In this document: positions 1 through 7,642 of the stretch, one piece after another
Layout of the letters: each line of letters starts with the position of its first letter
Numbering within the stretch: position 1 is the stretch's first letter
Assembly (NCBI GenBank): GCA_028281825.1
Contig: JANQJC010000024.1
Coordinates: 1 to 36,231 of the forward strand
From: Flavobacteriales bacterium
Lineage (GTDB): Bacteria; Bacteroidota; Bacteroidia; JANQJC01
Reading direction: 5' to 3'
DNA length: 36,231 nucleotides
Notes under the pieces: generated by a model
What the model saw: the letters and a program-made list of their open reading frames with translations, nothing else
Database searches by the model: none
What the model was told of the DNA's origin: nothing
Position numbers and translations under genes: made by a program

Positions 1-719
1 TGTTTCACTCTTTCCTGCTCATCGTATACCCAAATTGACTCCCCTGGCTTTATATTTTCTATCTGCTCTTCACTCACGTTAAAGCCTACAGCTTCAATAA
101 AGTGTTTTAGATATCTTGGTCCCTCACCAACATATCCCATGGTTAAAAAATGAATATCATGATATAGAGTTCTTTCGCCCGAATAAATTTTAGTGCCATC
201 TTCAAACCAAAACTCAATTTCAAAGTCTGGATAATGGCTCAGGAATTTTACCTGTTCCAATTTTCCCCTTTGCTTTACAATATCTGCTGACATTTCTCGA
301 TAAAAACTCTCTATGCTATCATATCCCCCTTTGAAAACCCTATCCTCTGGCAATCCTTCTTTATTAGCTAGAGAGCTTCGGATGAGAATAGGAATGCCGT
401 TATTCATCTTAAGTATGTACTCAAAATCAACGCCTGGCACAGCCCCAAGTTCATTAGGGGCTTTATTACTAGCGCCCATTATAAAGGCACCCCCGGCAAA
501 CTCTACACCATTACCTACATGCACCTCGTCATTGTTTACCCTTCTGGTTGGTTCTCTTCTCAAATAAGCAGAAAGCATAGGCGCAACGTGACCTATTTCC
601 ATGAAGTTAACTTCGTCTGGTACTATTTCAAGGTTCTGGGGAAATTGTAACCAAGTTCCTATTAGGGATAGCTTATCGCCTTCAGCTTGTTCAAAAATAG
701 GGCATACTTGTCCTGCCAT
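1..719 (-). CDS. Hypothetical protein, 5' part only (3' end outside window)
   Basis: An open frame of about 239 codons runs on the minus strand from ATG at 719 off the left edge with no stop. Its start reads MAGQVCPIFEQAEGDKLSLI. An in-frame TAA lies about 20 bases upstream of the ATG, so 719 is the first available ATG. A near-match to the Bacteroidota -7 box (TAATATTG) lies on the minus strand at 766-773, about 45 bases upstream. There is no signal peptide or membrane segment, so the product is probably cytoplasmic. It is rich in acidic and aromatic residues, with a Gly-rich stretch (GNGVEFAGGAFIMG) around residue 70. I do not recognise the family and assign no function. The open frame through the whole segment and ordinary-looking protein composition make it a convincing gene. 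Confidence 0.75.
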   Translation of the reverse strand, partial: MAGQVCPIFEQAEGDKLSLIGTWLQFPQNLEIVPDEVNFMEIGHVAPMLSAYLRREPTRRVNNDEVHVGNGVEFAGGAFIMGASNKAPNELGAVPGVDFEYILKMNNGIPILIRSSLANKEGLPEDRVFKGGYDSIESFYREMSADIVKQRGKLEQVKFLSHYPDFEIEFWFEDGTKIYSGERTLYHDIHFLTMGYVGEGPRYLKHFIEAVGFNVSEEQIENIKPGESIWVYDEQERVK

Positions 720-815
720 GGTGGTGTTGGTTTTAGGTTAGTTTATAGTTGTTTGATGCTTAGAGCAATATTAGCTTTTTCAGTAACACAAAGCAACCTT
801 TAACAAAACTTATAT

Positions 816-866
816 GCCCTCTCCCTAAATCCCTCTCCCAATGGGAGAGGGGCTGGGGGTGAGGGC
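816..866. repeat. Palindromic intergenic repeat with CCCTCTCCC/GGGAGAGGG hairpin
   Basis: A perfect 9-bp stem (CCCTCTCCC at 831-839, GGGAGAGGG at 843-851, loop AAT) is nested in an outer stem GCCCTC/GAGGGC (816-821 with 861-866). Sequences of this type are familiar as dispersed intergenic repeats in Bacteroidota and other genomes. Short reading frames through it on the minus strand are not credible genes. Confidence 0.7.
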
Positions 867-870
867 ACAA

Positions 871-900
871 AGATTGCTTCGTCGTGTCTCCTCGCAATTG
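871..900 (-). repeat. Dispersed REP-like repeat, copy 1 (CATTGCGAGGA...GAAGCAATCT family)
   Basis: Read on the minus strand this segment begins CAATTGCGAGGAGACACGAC and ends CGAAGCAATCT. It matches the copy at 5055-5089, apart from a few substitutions. The motif is a widespread intergenic repeat in many bacterial genomes. It lies 5 bases from the preceding hairpin repeat. Confidence 0.65.
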
Positions 901-937
901 TAGATGCCAAGTAATTCGTTGACAGAATCCGCAACCT

Positions 938-1039
938 TTTACACCCCATCCCCAACTCTTCCCCTTCCTGAAATTCTTCGGGGTAGGCATAGGAAAGGGA
1001 ACACAATGCCCCCTTGAGGGGAACGATAGGGGGTGTAAA
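938..1039. repeat. 102-bp element with 10-bp terminal inverted repeats (MITE-like)
   Basis: The segment begins TTTACACCCC (938-947) and ends GGGGTGTAAA (1030-1039), a perfect 10-bp inverted repeat. Inside are a second, one-mismatch stem (TTCCCCTTCCT at 959-969 against AGGAAAGGGAA at 991-1001) and a CCCC-TTGA-GGGG hairpin at 1010-1021. The nested palindromes would fold into a branched structure. There is no coding capacity for a transposase. It could be a non-autonomous element or a large REP/BIME-type repeat. Confidence 0.5.
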
Positions 1040-1050
1040 CGCTCTAAGTT

Positions 1051-1077
1051 CCTCGCAATGACGGATTCAGTCCTAAT
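1051..1077 (-). repeat. Dispersed REP-like repeat, copy 2 (partial)
   Basis: On the minus strand this reads TATTAGGACT, a short spacer, then GTCATTGCGAGG. It matches 5040-5066, including the flanking TATTAGGACT, so the repeat unit is longer than the core seen in copy 1. The second half (GAAGCAATCT) is missing. Confidence 0.6.
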
Positions 1078-1146
1078 ACTTAGTACTTAATACCAATAGT
1101 CCAATTACTGACACAAAACTGCCTTAACTCGTATTACTTAATCCCC

Positions 1147-1154
1147 TATCTTTG
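1147..1154 (+). promoter_or_regulatory. Bacteroidota -7 promoter box upstream of DUF4175 gene
   Basis: TATCTTTG is an exact match to the TAnnTTTG box used by the Bacteroidota primary sigma factor. No clear TTG/TTTG -33 element is seen at the usual spacing. It would give a leader of about 100 bases before ATG 1262 and may serve the DUF4175 and RsbW-like genes together. Confidence 0.45.
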
Positions 1155-1261
1155 TATCTAACATAATAAGGAAAGCCCGATAACGTTATGGATTTACCCC
1201 AAAACGAGCATCTATTAAAGGGCATCATTTTTGTGGCGAAAAGAGAAAGGGAAAGGCTTTT

Positions 1262-4200
1262 ATGGCAAGCAACTACGAGATATTAATCAATAAGCTGGAT
1301 GAATTCATCCGCAAGTACTACAAAAACCAACTGATTCGCGGGGCTATTTACGCTGCCTCGGTGTTTATTGGTTTTTACCTGGCACTGGTAGTTTTGGAGC
1401 ATTTCGGGCATTTCGGCACGGGTATGCGCACCGTATTCTTCTGGGGCTTTGTGTTGAGCAATGCCTTTATTCTCGGTAAGTTGGTGGTTATTCCACTACT
1501 GCAACTCAATAAAATCGGCAAGGTCATCAGCCATGAGCAAGCCTCGGGCATCATCGGCAAGCACTTTCCTGATATTAGTGATAAGCTGCTAAACACCCTT
1601 CAATTGCACAAGTCGGCAGGTAGTGTAAGTGGCAGCACCTCAGTCGAGTTGATTAACGCCAGTATCAATCAACGCATCGGTGAGTTACAACCTGTGCCTT
1701 TCGTTTCCGCTATCGATTTAAAGAAAAACCGCAAACACTTAAGATATTTATTGCCTCCCTTATTGGTGTTCTTTGTATTGCTATTGGGCGCCCCCAGCAT
1801 GATGAAGGATAGTACCAAGAGACTGGTGGAGCACGGCACCTACTTTGAGAAGCAAGCCCCTTTTCAATTCATCATTGAGAATGGAGATTTAGAGGCTATC
1901 CAGCATGAGGACTTCAACCTTGAGGTGAAAGTGGAAGGCAAGGAAATACCCGCTGAAGCCTATGTGGTAATTGACGACAATCGCTACAAGCTGAATAAAG
2001 AGAGTACCATCCGCTTTAAGCATACCTTCAAAAATGTTCAGAAAACTTTCAAGTTCCGTTTCTATGCAGATGGGTTCTATTCGCCTGAGTATGAGTTGAA
2101 TGCACTGCCTAATCCTGTGGTGCTCAACTTCCAGATTGAGGTGGACTACCCCGCCTATACTGGGCGCAAGGATGAAATCATCAACAATTCGGGTGACCTA
2201 TTAGTCCCTACCGGTACCAAGCTGAATTGGCTTTTCCGTACTAAAGACACGAGAGAGTTAAGGCTTTCATTTGCTGATACAGCCATTGCCGTTAACCGCA
2301 AAGGGGACGATGAATTTGAATATGCCCGCAGGTTTCTGCGCAACACTTCTTATGCTATCACTGCATCCAATGAGTTCTTGAAAAGCAAGGATAGTATTAC
2401 TTACCAAGTAAATGTGGTACAAGACCTTTACCCTACTATTGACGTTGAGGAAGTAATTGACTCACTTTCATCCAAGCGCTTATTCTTCAACGGAACGGTG
2501 AAGGATGATTATGGCTTTAAGAAGTTGGAGTTCCATTATAGTTACATCAATAAGAAAGACAGCGCAGCGGGAAGTAATGAAGCTCAAATCTTCATTCATA
2601 AGGATAGGACACTCGATAACTTTTTCCACTACTGGGATTTGAACGAATTGAACATCAACCCGGGTGATGAGATTGAGTATTACTTTGAGGTGTGGGACAA
2701 TGATGGTGTATCAGGCAGCAAGTCAACCCGCAGCCAAAAGAAAATATATAAAGCCCCTACCCTGCGTGAGTTGAGCGAGAAAACCGAGGAACAGAGCAAA
2801 AACATCAAAAAGGATTTAAGTGCTGCCATCAAAGAGGCACAAAGCCTGCAAAAGAGTATGAAGAACATGCAGGAGAAGCTGCTCGATAAAAAGAACCTGA
2901 GCTGGGAAGATAAAAAGAACCTGCGCGACCTGCTGGACAAACAAAAGGAACTCGAGAATAAAATCGAGAAAATGAGCCAGCAGAACAAGAAGAAAAACAA
3001 CGATGCTGCCGAGTTCAATCCGTTGGAAGAAGAAATCTTAGAAAAGCAGAGAAAACTGGAGGAGCTTTTTGAAGAAATCATGACCGATGAAATGAAGAAG
3101 CTTTTTGAGGAGATGGAAAAGCTGATGGAAGAAATGAATAAAGACCAGGCCAAGGACATGCTTGAGCAAATGGAAATGACCAACGAGGAGATAGCTGAAG
3201 AGTTGGACAGGACTATGGAGCTTTTTAAGCAATTGGAATTTGACCAAAAGCTGAGCGAAACCATAGAAAAGCTGGACAAACTGGCTGAAGAGCAAGAGAA
3301 GTTGAGTGAAGAAAGCAAAGAGGCCAAGGGCGAAGAAGAAAACAAAGAGATACAAGAGAAGCAAGAGGAGTTGAATAAGGAGTTTGAGGAAATCCAAAAG
3401 GATATGGATGACCTGGAGAAGAAAAACGATGAGCTTGAGCGCCCCAATGATATGGAGGACACCCAGCAGCAGGAAGAAGACATCAAAAACGACCAGAAGC
3501 AAAGTCAGGAGCAATTGCAGCAACAGAAAAACAGTAAAGCTTCACAATCACAGAAGAATGCATCACAAAAAATGAAAGACTTGGCTAAAAAGATGCAGCA
3601 AATGCAAATGGATATGCAGATGCAAGGCGCCAGTGAGGACATCAATGCTTTGAGAAACATATTAGAAAACCTGTTAAAGCTATCCTTTGACCAGGAGAGC
3701 CTGATGGGGAAACTGAGCAAGACCAACCGCAATGACCCCAATTATGTAAACATAGCCCGTGAACAACAAAAACTGAAGGACGACTCAAAAATCATTCAAG
3801 ACTCACTATTTGCATTAAGCAAGAGGGTGATACAGATAGAAACAGTGGTAAACAGGGAGATTAGGGAAATCAACCAAAACATGGATGAAGCCATTGAAGA
3901 CCTTGCAGAAAGACAAACCAATAAGGCTTCCAGTCGCCAACAGTTTACCATGACTTCCATTAACAACCTTGCGCTACTACTGAGTGAGGTGGTAGAACAA
4001 ATGCAGCAGCAAATGGCTCAGCAGATGATGGGTAACTCCAGTTGTAATAAGCCTGGCAGCAGCATGCCTTCGGCAGCCACTATGCGTCAAATGCAGGAGC
4101 AACTCAATAAGCAGATTGAGAAAATGCGCCAAGGCATGAAGCAGGAGAAAGGCGAGGGAAAGAAACCCGGTACAGGTCAACCAGGTGGACAGGGCATGAG

Positions 4201-4630
4201 CAAAGAACTTGCTAAAATGGCTGCCCAGCAAGAGGCCATACGCCAAATGCTGCAGGAAATGAACAGCAAGAACAATAAAGACGGCAAGGGCAGCATGGGT
4301 GATTTAGAGAAACTGGCCGAACTGATGGAAGAAACTGAGACTGACCTGGTGAATAAGATGATAAACCAAGAGACTTTGATGCGGCAACAGGAAATTTTAA
4401 CAAGGTTGTTAGAAGCTGAAAAAGCTGAACGGGAGCGGGATGAAGAAGAAAGGCGCCAAAGTAAAGAAGCAAAAAATGAAAATTATAGTAACCCTGAGTT
4501 GTTTTTGGAGTATAAGAGGCAGAAACAGAAGGAAATTGAACTGCTAAAAACAGTCCCTCCTTCGTTGAATCCCTTTTATAGGGAAAAGGTGAATGATTAT
4601 TTCAACAATTTTGAAGACGAGCCTAACTAG
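1262..4630 (+). CDS. DUF4175 family membrane-anchored coiled-coil protein
   Basis: The 1122-residue protein has the architecture of the Bacteroidota DUF4175 family. There are hydrophobic segments around residues 25-45, 57-80 and 158-180, then a beta-rich, probably periplasmic region to about residue 500. A very long charged coiled coil, rich in Glu, Lys, Gln and Met, fills residues 500-1100. The C-terminus (YFNNFEDEPN) is compact. The molecular function of the family is not known; a role in the cell envelope is inference from the membrane segments. The stop codon abuts the ATG of the RsbW-like gene (TAG at 4628-4630, ATG at 4631), so the two are almost certainly co-transcribed. The Gln/Met-rich stretches around residues 750-800 and 895-910 are low-complexity. 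The strongly biased codons of the coil produce long false reading frames on the other strand. Confidence 0.85.
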   Translation: MASNYEILINKLDEFIRKYYKNQLIRGAIYAASVFIGFYLALVVLEHFGHFGTGMRTVFFWGFVLSNAFILGKLVVIPLLQLNKIGKVISHEQASGIIGKHFPDISDKLLNTLQLHKSAGSVSGSTSVELINASINQRIGELQPVPFVSAIDLKKNRKHLRYLLPPLLVFFVLLLGAPSMMKDSTKRLVEHGTYFEKQAPFQFIIENGDLEAIQHEDFNLEVKVEGKEIPAEAYVVIDDNRYKLNKESTIRFKHTFKNVQKTFKFRFYADGFYSPEYELNALPNPVVLNFQIEVDYPAYTGRKDEIINNSGDLLVPTGTKLNWLFRTKDTRELRLSFADTAIAVNRKGDDEFEYARRFLRNTSYAITASNEFLKSKDSITYQVNVVQDLYPTIDVEEVIDSLSSKRLFFNGTVKDDYGFKKLEFHYSYINKKDSAAGSNEAQIFIHKDRTLDNFFHYWDLNELNINPGDEIEYYFEVWDNDGVSGSKSTRSQKKIYKAPTLRELSEKTEEQSKNIKKDLSAAIKEAQSLQKSMKNMQEKLLDKKNLSWEDKKNLRDLLDKQKELENKIEKMSQQNKKKNNDAAEFNPLEEEILEKQRKLEELFEEIMTDEMKKLFEEMEKLMEEMNKDQAKDMLEQMEMTNEEIAEELDRTMELFKQLEFDQKLSETIEKLDKLAEEQEKLSEESKEAKGEEENKEIQEKQEELNKEFEEIQKDMDDLEKKNDELERPNDMEDTQQQEEDIKNDQKQSQEQLQQQKNSKASQSQKNASQKMKDLAKKMQQMQMDMQMQGASEDINALRNILENLLKLSFDQESLMGKLSKTNRNDPNYVNIAREQQKLKDDSKIIQDSLFALSKRVIQIETVVNREIREINQNMDEAIEDLAERQTNKASSRQQFTMTSINNLALLLSEVVEQMQQQMAQQMMGNSSCNKPGSSMPSAATMRQMQEQLNKQIEKMRQGMKQEKGEGKKPGTGQPGGQGMSKELAKMAAQQEAIRQMLQEMNSKNNKDGKGSMGDLEKLAELMEETETDLVNKMINQETLMRQQEILTRLLEAEKAERERDEEERRQSKEAKNENYSNPELFLEYKRQKQKEIELLKTVPPSLNPFYREKVNDYFNNFEDEPN

Positions 4631-5032
4631 ATGGAAACTCAGAGGTTAAACTTCCCTTCCGCTCAGGAGAATTTACTGATAGTGGAAAAACTCATTGACG
4701 ACGTTTGCAACAAATACGAGGTAAACGAAGATTACTACGGAAATATATTAATAGCGGTAACTGAAGCCGTGAACAACGCCATCAACCATGGCAATAAACT
4801 GAACCCCGATAAAAAGGTGGATGTTGATTTAACCGTGGATAATGGTTCATTGGTTTTCAAAATAAAAGACGAAGGCGAGGGCTTTGACTACGATACCCTG
4901 CCTGATCCAACAGACCCGGAAAACCTGGAAAAGATAAGTGGCCGTGGGGTATTTCTGATGAAAAACCTTGCCGATGAAGTTACTTTCGAAGACGATGGCC
5001 GAATAGTTGAGCTAACATTTAAGATTAATTAG
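4631..5032 (+). CDS. RsbW-like ATP-binding protein (anti-sigma regulatory factor family)
   Basis: This 133-residue single-domain GHKL ATPase resembles RsbW/SpoIIAB serine kinases (HATPase_c_2). The N box is at residues 45-55 (EAVNNAINHGN), the G1 motif at 80-86 (DEGEGFD) and the G2 motif at 104-111 (GRGVFLMK). Length is normal for the family. Characterised relatives bind a sigma factor or phosphorylate an STAS-domain antagonist on serine. No sigma factor or STAS protein is present in this window, so its partner is unknown. It begins directly at the stop of the DUF4175 gene, implying translational coupling and possibly a functional link to that membrane protein. Confidence 0.88.
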   Translation: METQRLNFPSAQENLLIVEKLIDDVCNKYEVNEDYYGNILIAVTEAVNNAINHGNKLNPDKKVDVDLTVDNGSLVFKIKDEGEGFDYDTLPDPTDPENLEKISGRGVFLMKNLADEVTFEDDGRIVELTFKIN

Positions 5033-5039
5033 CATCAGG

Positions 5040-5089
5040 TATTAGGACTCATAGGTCATTGCGAGGAGGAACGACGAAACAATCTCATT
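5040..5089 (+). repeat. Dispersed REP-like repeat, copy 3 (longest)
   Basis: TATTAGGACT at 5040-5049 is followed by GTCATTGCGAGGAGGAACGA from 5055 and CGAAACAATCTCATT ending at 5089. It is the same family as 871-900 and 1051-1077 but in the opposite orientation. It sits in the 124-bp gap between the RsbW-like gene and ybeY. Confidence 0.65.
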
Positions 5090-5119
5090 CTATTGAACTT
5101 TCAAATTTCTCCATACATT

Positions 5120-5152
5120 AGCTAATCAGCCAATTATCTCATCAGCTAATCA
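5120..5152. repeat. Short direct repeat AGCTAATCA upstream of ybeY
   Basis: AGCTAATCA occurs at 5120-5128 and again at 5144-5152, a 24-base period, ending 4 bases before the ybeY ATG at 5157. The intervening bases are related (AATTATCTCATC). It looks like a degenerate tandem repeat and has no obvious function. Confidence 0.5.
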
Positions 5153-5156
5153 AAAA

Positions 5157-5579
5157 ATGCCAATCAACTTCTATAACCATCAGATTGAGCTTAATCTGAA
5201 ACACAAAAAAGAAGTGAGGGATTGGCTGAATGAAGTAGCCACTGAAGAAGGCGTTAAGATAGACGAGTTAAGTTACATTTTTTGCGATGATGAATACCTG
5301 TTAAGCATCAATCAGCAATACCTCAATCACGATACCTATACTGACATCATTACCTTTGATTTAACGGAAGAAAAAGGTATAATGAATGGTGAAGTATACA
5401 TCAGTATAGAACGCGTGGGTGAGAACGCTAAAAAGTTTAAAAACAGCCCAGAAGACGAACTGCACCGGGTTATGGTTCATGGCTTGCTTCACCTTATTGG
5501 TTATGATGATAAAAACCCAGCAGAAAAAGCAGGCATGCGTGAAAAAGAGGACGCCTGTCTCAGTATGAGAGGGTTTTAA
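5157..5579 (+). CDS. ybeY: Endoribonuclease YbeY, rRNA maturation factor
   Basis: The 140-residue protein matches YbeY/UPF0054, a zinc-dependent single-strand endoribonuclease that acts in 16S rRNA 3' maturation and ribosome quality control in the cytoplasm. The N-terminal half contains the family pattern NQQYLNHDTYTDIITF (residues 52-67). The metal motif is HGLLHLIGYDD (residues 108-118), giving His108, His112 and, at the third ligand position, Asp118 instead of the His of Escherichia coli (HGxLHLxGYDH). I recall Asp at this site in other Bacteroidota YbeY proteins, so it is probably a lineage feature, not a defect. The start is the ATG immediately after the A-run at 5152-5157. mnmG follows downstream after 152 bases. 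Confidence 0.93.
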   Translation: MPINFYNHQIELNLKHKKEVRDWLNEVATEEGVKIDELSYIFCDDEYLLSINQQYLNHDTYTDIITFDLTEEKGIMNGEVYISIERVGENAKKFKNSPEDELHRVMVHGLLHLIGYDDKNPAEKAGMREKEDACLSMRGF

Positions 5580-5610
5580 ACCACCATATTTTTAGAACAG
5601 GTTTTTTGGT

Positions 5611-5618
5611 TATCTTTG
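5611..5618 (+). promoter_or_regulatory. Bacteroidota -7 promoter box upstream of mnmG
   Basis: TATCTTTG matches TAnnTTTG exactly and lies 31 bases past the ybeY stop and about 113 bases before the mnmG ATG. It indicates that mnmG has its own promoter. The resulting leader would contain the parS-like site at 5704-5719. Confidence 0.5.
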
Positions 5619-5703
5619 CAATCCTAATAATCAAAGACATTTTTTGATGTAAGTAGTTGATTTTCAGATGCTTGCACAAGACAAACACTAAATAGTCATC
5701 AAT

Positions 5704-5719
5704 AGTTCCACGTGAAACA
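5704..5719. promoter_or_regulatory. parS-like ParB-binding site (15/16) upstream of mnmG
   Basis: AGTTCCACGTGAAACA differs from the ParB (Spo0J) site consensus TGTTNCACGTGAAACA only at the first base. It lies 12 bases upstream of the mnmG ATG. In many bacteria parS sites cluster near the replication origin and mnmG (gidA) is an origin-proximal gene. A second site, with a full match, lies just after mnmG at 7615-7630. Confidence 0.7.
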
Positions 5720-5731
5720 ATTAACGAACAG

Positions 5732-7606
5732 ATGATATTCCCAGAATATGATGTGATTGTAGTTGGTGCTGGCCATGCTGGTGGTGAAGCCGCTGCTGCT
5801 GCTGCCAATCTTGGTTCCAGGACGCTGATGGTTACCATGAACATGGGCACTATTGGTCAGATGTCGTGCAATCCTGCTATGGGTGGCATCGCCAAGGGGC
5901 AAATAGTAAGGGAGATAGATGCACTAGGAGGCTATTCTGCTATCATCAGTGATAAGTCAGCGATACAGTTCAGGATGCTTAATAAATCCAAAGGCCCTGC
6001 CATGTGGAGTCCCCGCACCCAGAACGACAGAATGATATTTGCCTGGGAATGGAGAAAGATGTTAGAAGCCACACCCAATCTTGATTTTTGGCAGGATATG
6101 GTAGTAGGACTCCTAATGAAGAATGACAAAGTAGTAGGCGTTAAAACGTCCATGGGCTTGGAAATCGCTGCGAAATCCGTGATACTCACCAGTGGTACTT
6201 TCCTGAACGGGGTGATACACATTGGAGAGAAAAACTTTGGAGGTGGTCGAGCTGGTGAAAGAGCAGCCACAGGCATCACCGAGCAATTGGTTGAGCTAGG
6301 CTTTGAGAGTGGCAGAATGAAAACAGGTACTCCACCAAGAGTGGATGGTCGCTCATTGGATTACAGTAAAATGGAAGAACAGCCTGGTGATGAAAATCCT
6401 AGTAAGTTCTCTTATACTGATACGAAACCACTCAGTAAGCAAAGAAGTTGCCACCTAGCTTACACCTCAGATGAAGTACATGATATCCTAAGAACTGGTT
6501 TTGAGAAATCGCCCATGTTCACAGGCCGAATACAAGGTATCGGCCCTAGATATTGTCCTTCGATAGAGGATAAAATTGAACGTTTTTCGGATAAGAACAG
6601 GCACCAGTTATTTATAGAGCCAGAAGGCTGGGATACCGTAGAGATATACGTAAATGGTTTCTCTACCTCACTACCTGAAGATATTCAATATAAGGCCTTG
6701 AGTAAAATACCAGGATTTGAAAATGTAAAGATGTTTAGGCCTGGTTATGCTATTGAATACGACTATTTTCCACCACTGCAATTAAGCTATAGCCTTGAAA
6801 CCAAATTAGCAGAGAACCTATTCTTTGCTGGTCAAATTAATGGTACAACCGGATATGAAGAAGCAGGTTGTCAGGGATTAATGGCTGGTATAAATGCACA
6901 CCAAAAAGTACATGGACTTGACCCTTTTATTCTGAAAAGGTCTGAAGCCTACATAGGCGTATTAATAGACGACTTGATTACTAAAGGTACTGAAGAGCCT
7001 TACCGAATGTTCACCTCAAGGGCTGAATACAGAATATTATTGAGGCAAGATAATGCTGATACCAGGTTATCGCCGAAAGCATATGAACTGGGTTTGATTA
7101 GCGATGAAAGATACCAAACAGTAAGAGATAAAACCGAAAAGGTCGAAGGGCTAATTAAATACATACAAAAGTATAGTGTAAAACCAGAACAATTGAACGC
7201 TTTGCTTGAAGAAAAAGGAGGCAGCCCTCTAAGACAACAAGTGAAATTAGACGGAATAATTACCAGGCCAGAGGTAACTTTGGATGACCTTGTGAACGCC
7301 TTACCAGATTTAAAAGAGCAAATATCAAACCTTGGCTACAAGCAAAATGAAATAGCAGAGCAAACGGAAATAAGAATGAAGTATCAAGGGTATATCTCCA
7401 AAGAGCAGGAGATGGCTGACAAGTTGAGCAGGTTTGAAAACATTAAGCTACACAGCGATTTTGATTATCAAAAACTACATTCTTTATCCGCTGAAGCAAG
7501 AGAAAAACTTAGCAAGATGAAACCCCAAACCCTAGGACAAGCATCAAGAATTAGTGGGATTTCACCCGCTGATATTTCTGTCCTAATGGTCTATTTAGGT
7601 AAATAA
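5732..7606 (+). CDS. mnmG: tRNA uridine-5-carboxymethylaminomethyl(34) synthesis enzyme MnmG (GidA)
   Basis: The 624-residue FAD protein is the normal length for MnmG. Together with MnmE, MnmG installs the 5-carboxymethylaminomethyl group on the wobble uridine of certain tRNAs, using FAD, NADH and a folate donor. The N-terminal dinucleotide fold is VVGAGHAGGEAA (residues 9-20), followed by the family block SCNPAMGGIAKG near residue 50. MnmG signatures include FGGGRAGERAATGIT around residue 170, MKTGTPPRVDGRSLD around residue 200 and the C-terminal tRNA-binding helical region (GQASRISGISPADISVLMVY). It starts at the first ATG after a parS-like site and is followed by another. The MnmE partner is not in the window. 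Confidence 0.97.
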   Translation: MIFPEYDVIVVGAGHAGGEAAAAAANLGSRTLMVTMNMGTIGQMSCNPAMGGIAKGQIVREIDALGGYSAIISDKSAIQFRMLNKSKGPAMWSPRTQNDRMIFAWEWRKMLEATPNLDFWQDMVVGLLMKNDKVVGVKTSMGLEIAAKSVILTSGTFLNGVIHIGEKNFGGGRAGERAATGITEQLVELGFESGRMKTGTPPRVDGRSLDYSKMEEQPGDENPSKFSYTDTKPLSKQRSCHLAYTSDEVHDILRTGFEKSPMFTGRIQGIGPRYCPSIEDKIERFSDKNRHQLFIEPEGWDTVEIYVNGFSTSLPEDIQYKALSKIPGFENVKMFRPGYAIEYDYFPPLQLSYSLETKLAENLFFAGQINGTTGYEEAGCQGLMAGINAHQKVHGLDPFILKRSEAYIGVLIDDLITKGTEEPYRMFTSRAEYRILLRQDNADTRLSPKAYELGLISDERYQTVRDKTEKVEGLIKYIQKYSVKPEQLNALLEEKGGSPLRQQVKLDGIITRPEVTLDDLVNALPDLKEQISNLGYKQNEIAEQTEIRMKYQGYISKEQEMADKLSRFENIKLHSDFDYQKLHSLSAEAREKLSKMKPQTLGQASRISGISPADISVLMVYLGK

Positions 7607-7614
7607 TTTTGGAA

Positions 7615-7630
7615 TGTTCCACGTGAAACA
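7615..7630. promoter_or_regulatory. parS ParB-binding site (16/16 consensus)
   Basis: TGTTCCACGTGAAACA matches the ParB/Spo0J site TGTTNCACGTGAAACA at every defined position. It lies in the 36-bp gap between mnmG and the methyltransferase gene. A chance full match to a 15-base-defined motif in 36 kb is very unlikely, and finding it beside mnmG strengthens the case. Confidence 0.8.
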
Positions 7631-7642
7631 TTTTATAAAATA

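Noticed and set aside
760-1006. Two overlapping minus-strand reading frames in the left intergenic region
   Set aside because: They run through three palindromic repeat families and have no protein-like composition.
1188-1283. Short reading frame (about 31 codons, MDLPQNEHLL start) overlapping the DUF4175 start
   Set aside because: Different frame from the main gene, no known leader-peptide features and no supporting structure; probably chance.
2680-3523. Long minus-strand reading frames (268 and 161 residues) opposite the DUF4175 coiled coil
   Set aside because: They are Ser/Phe- or Leu-rich low-complexity mirror images of the Glu/Lys/Gln codons of the coiled coil, with no start context or protein-like motifs.
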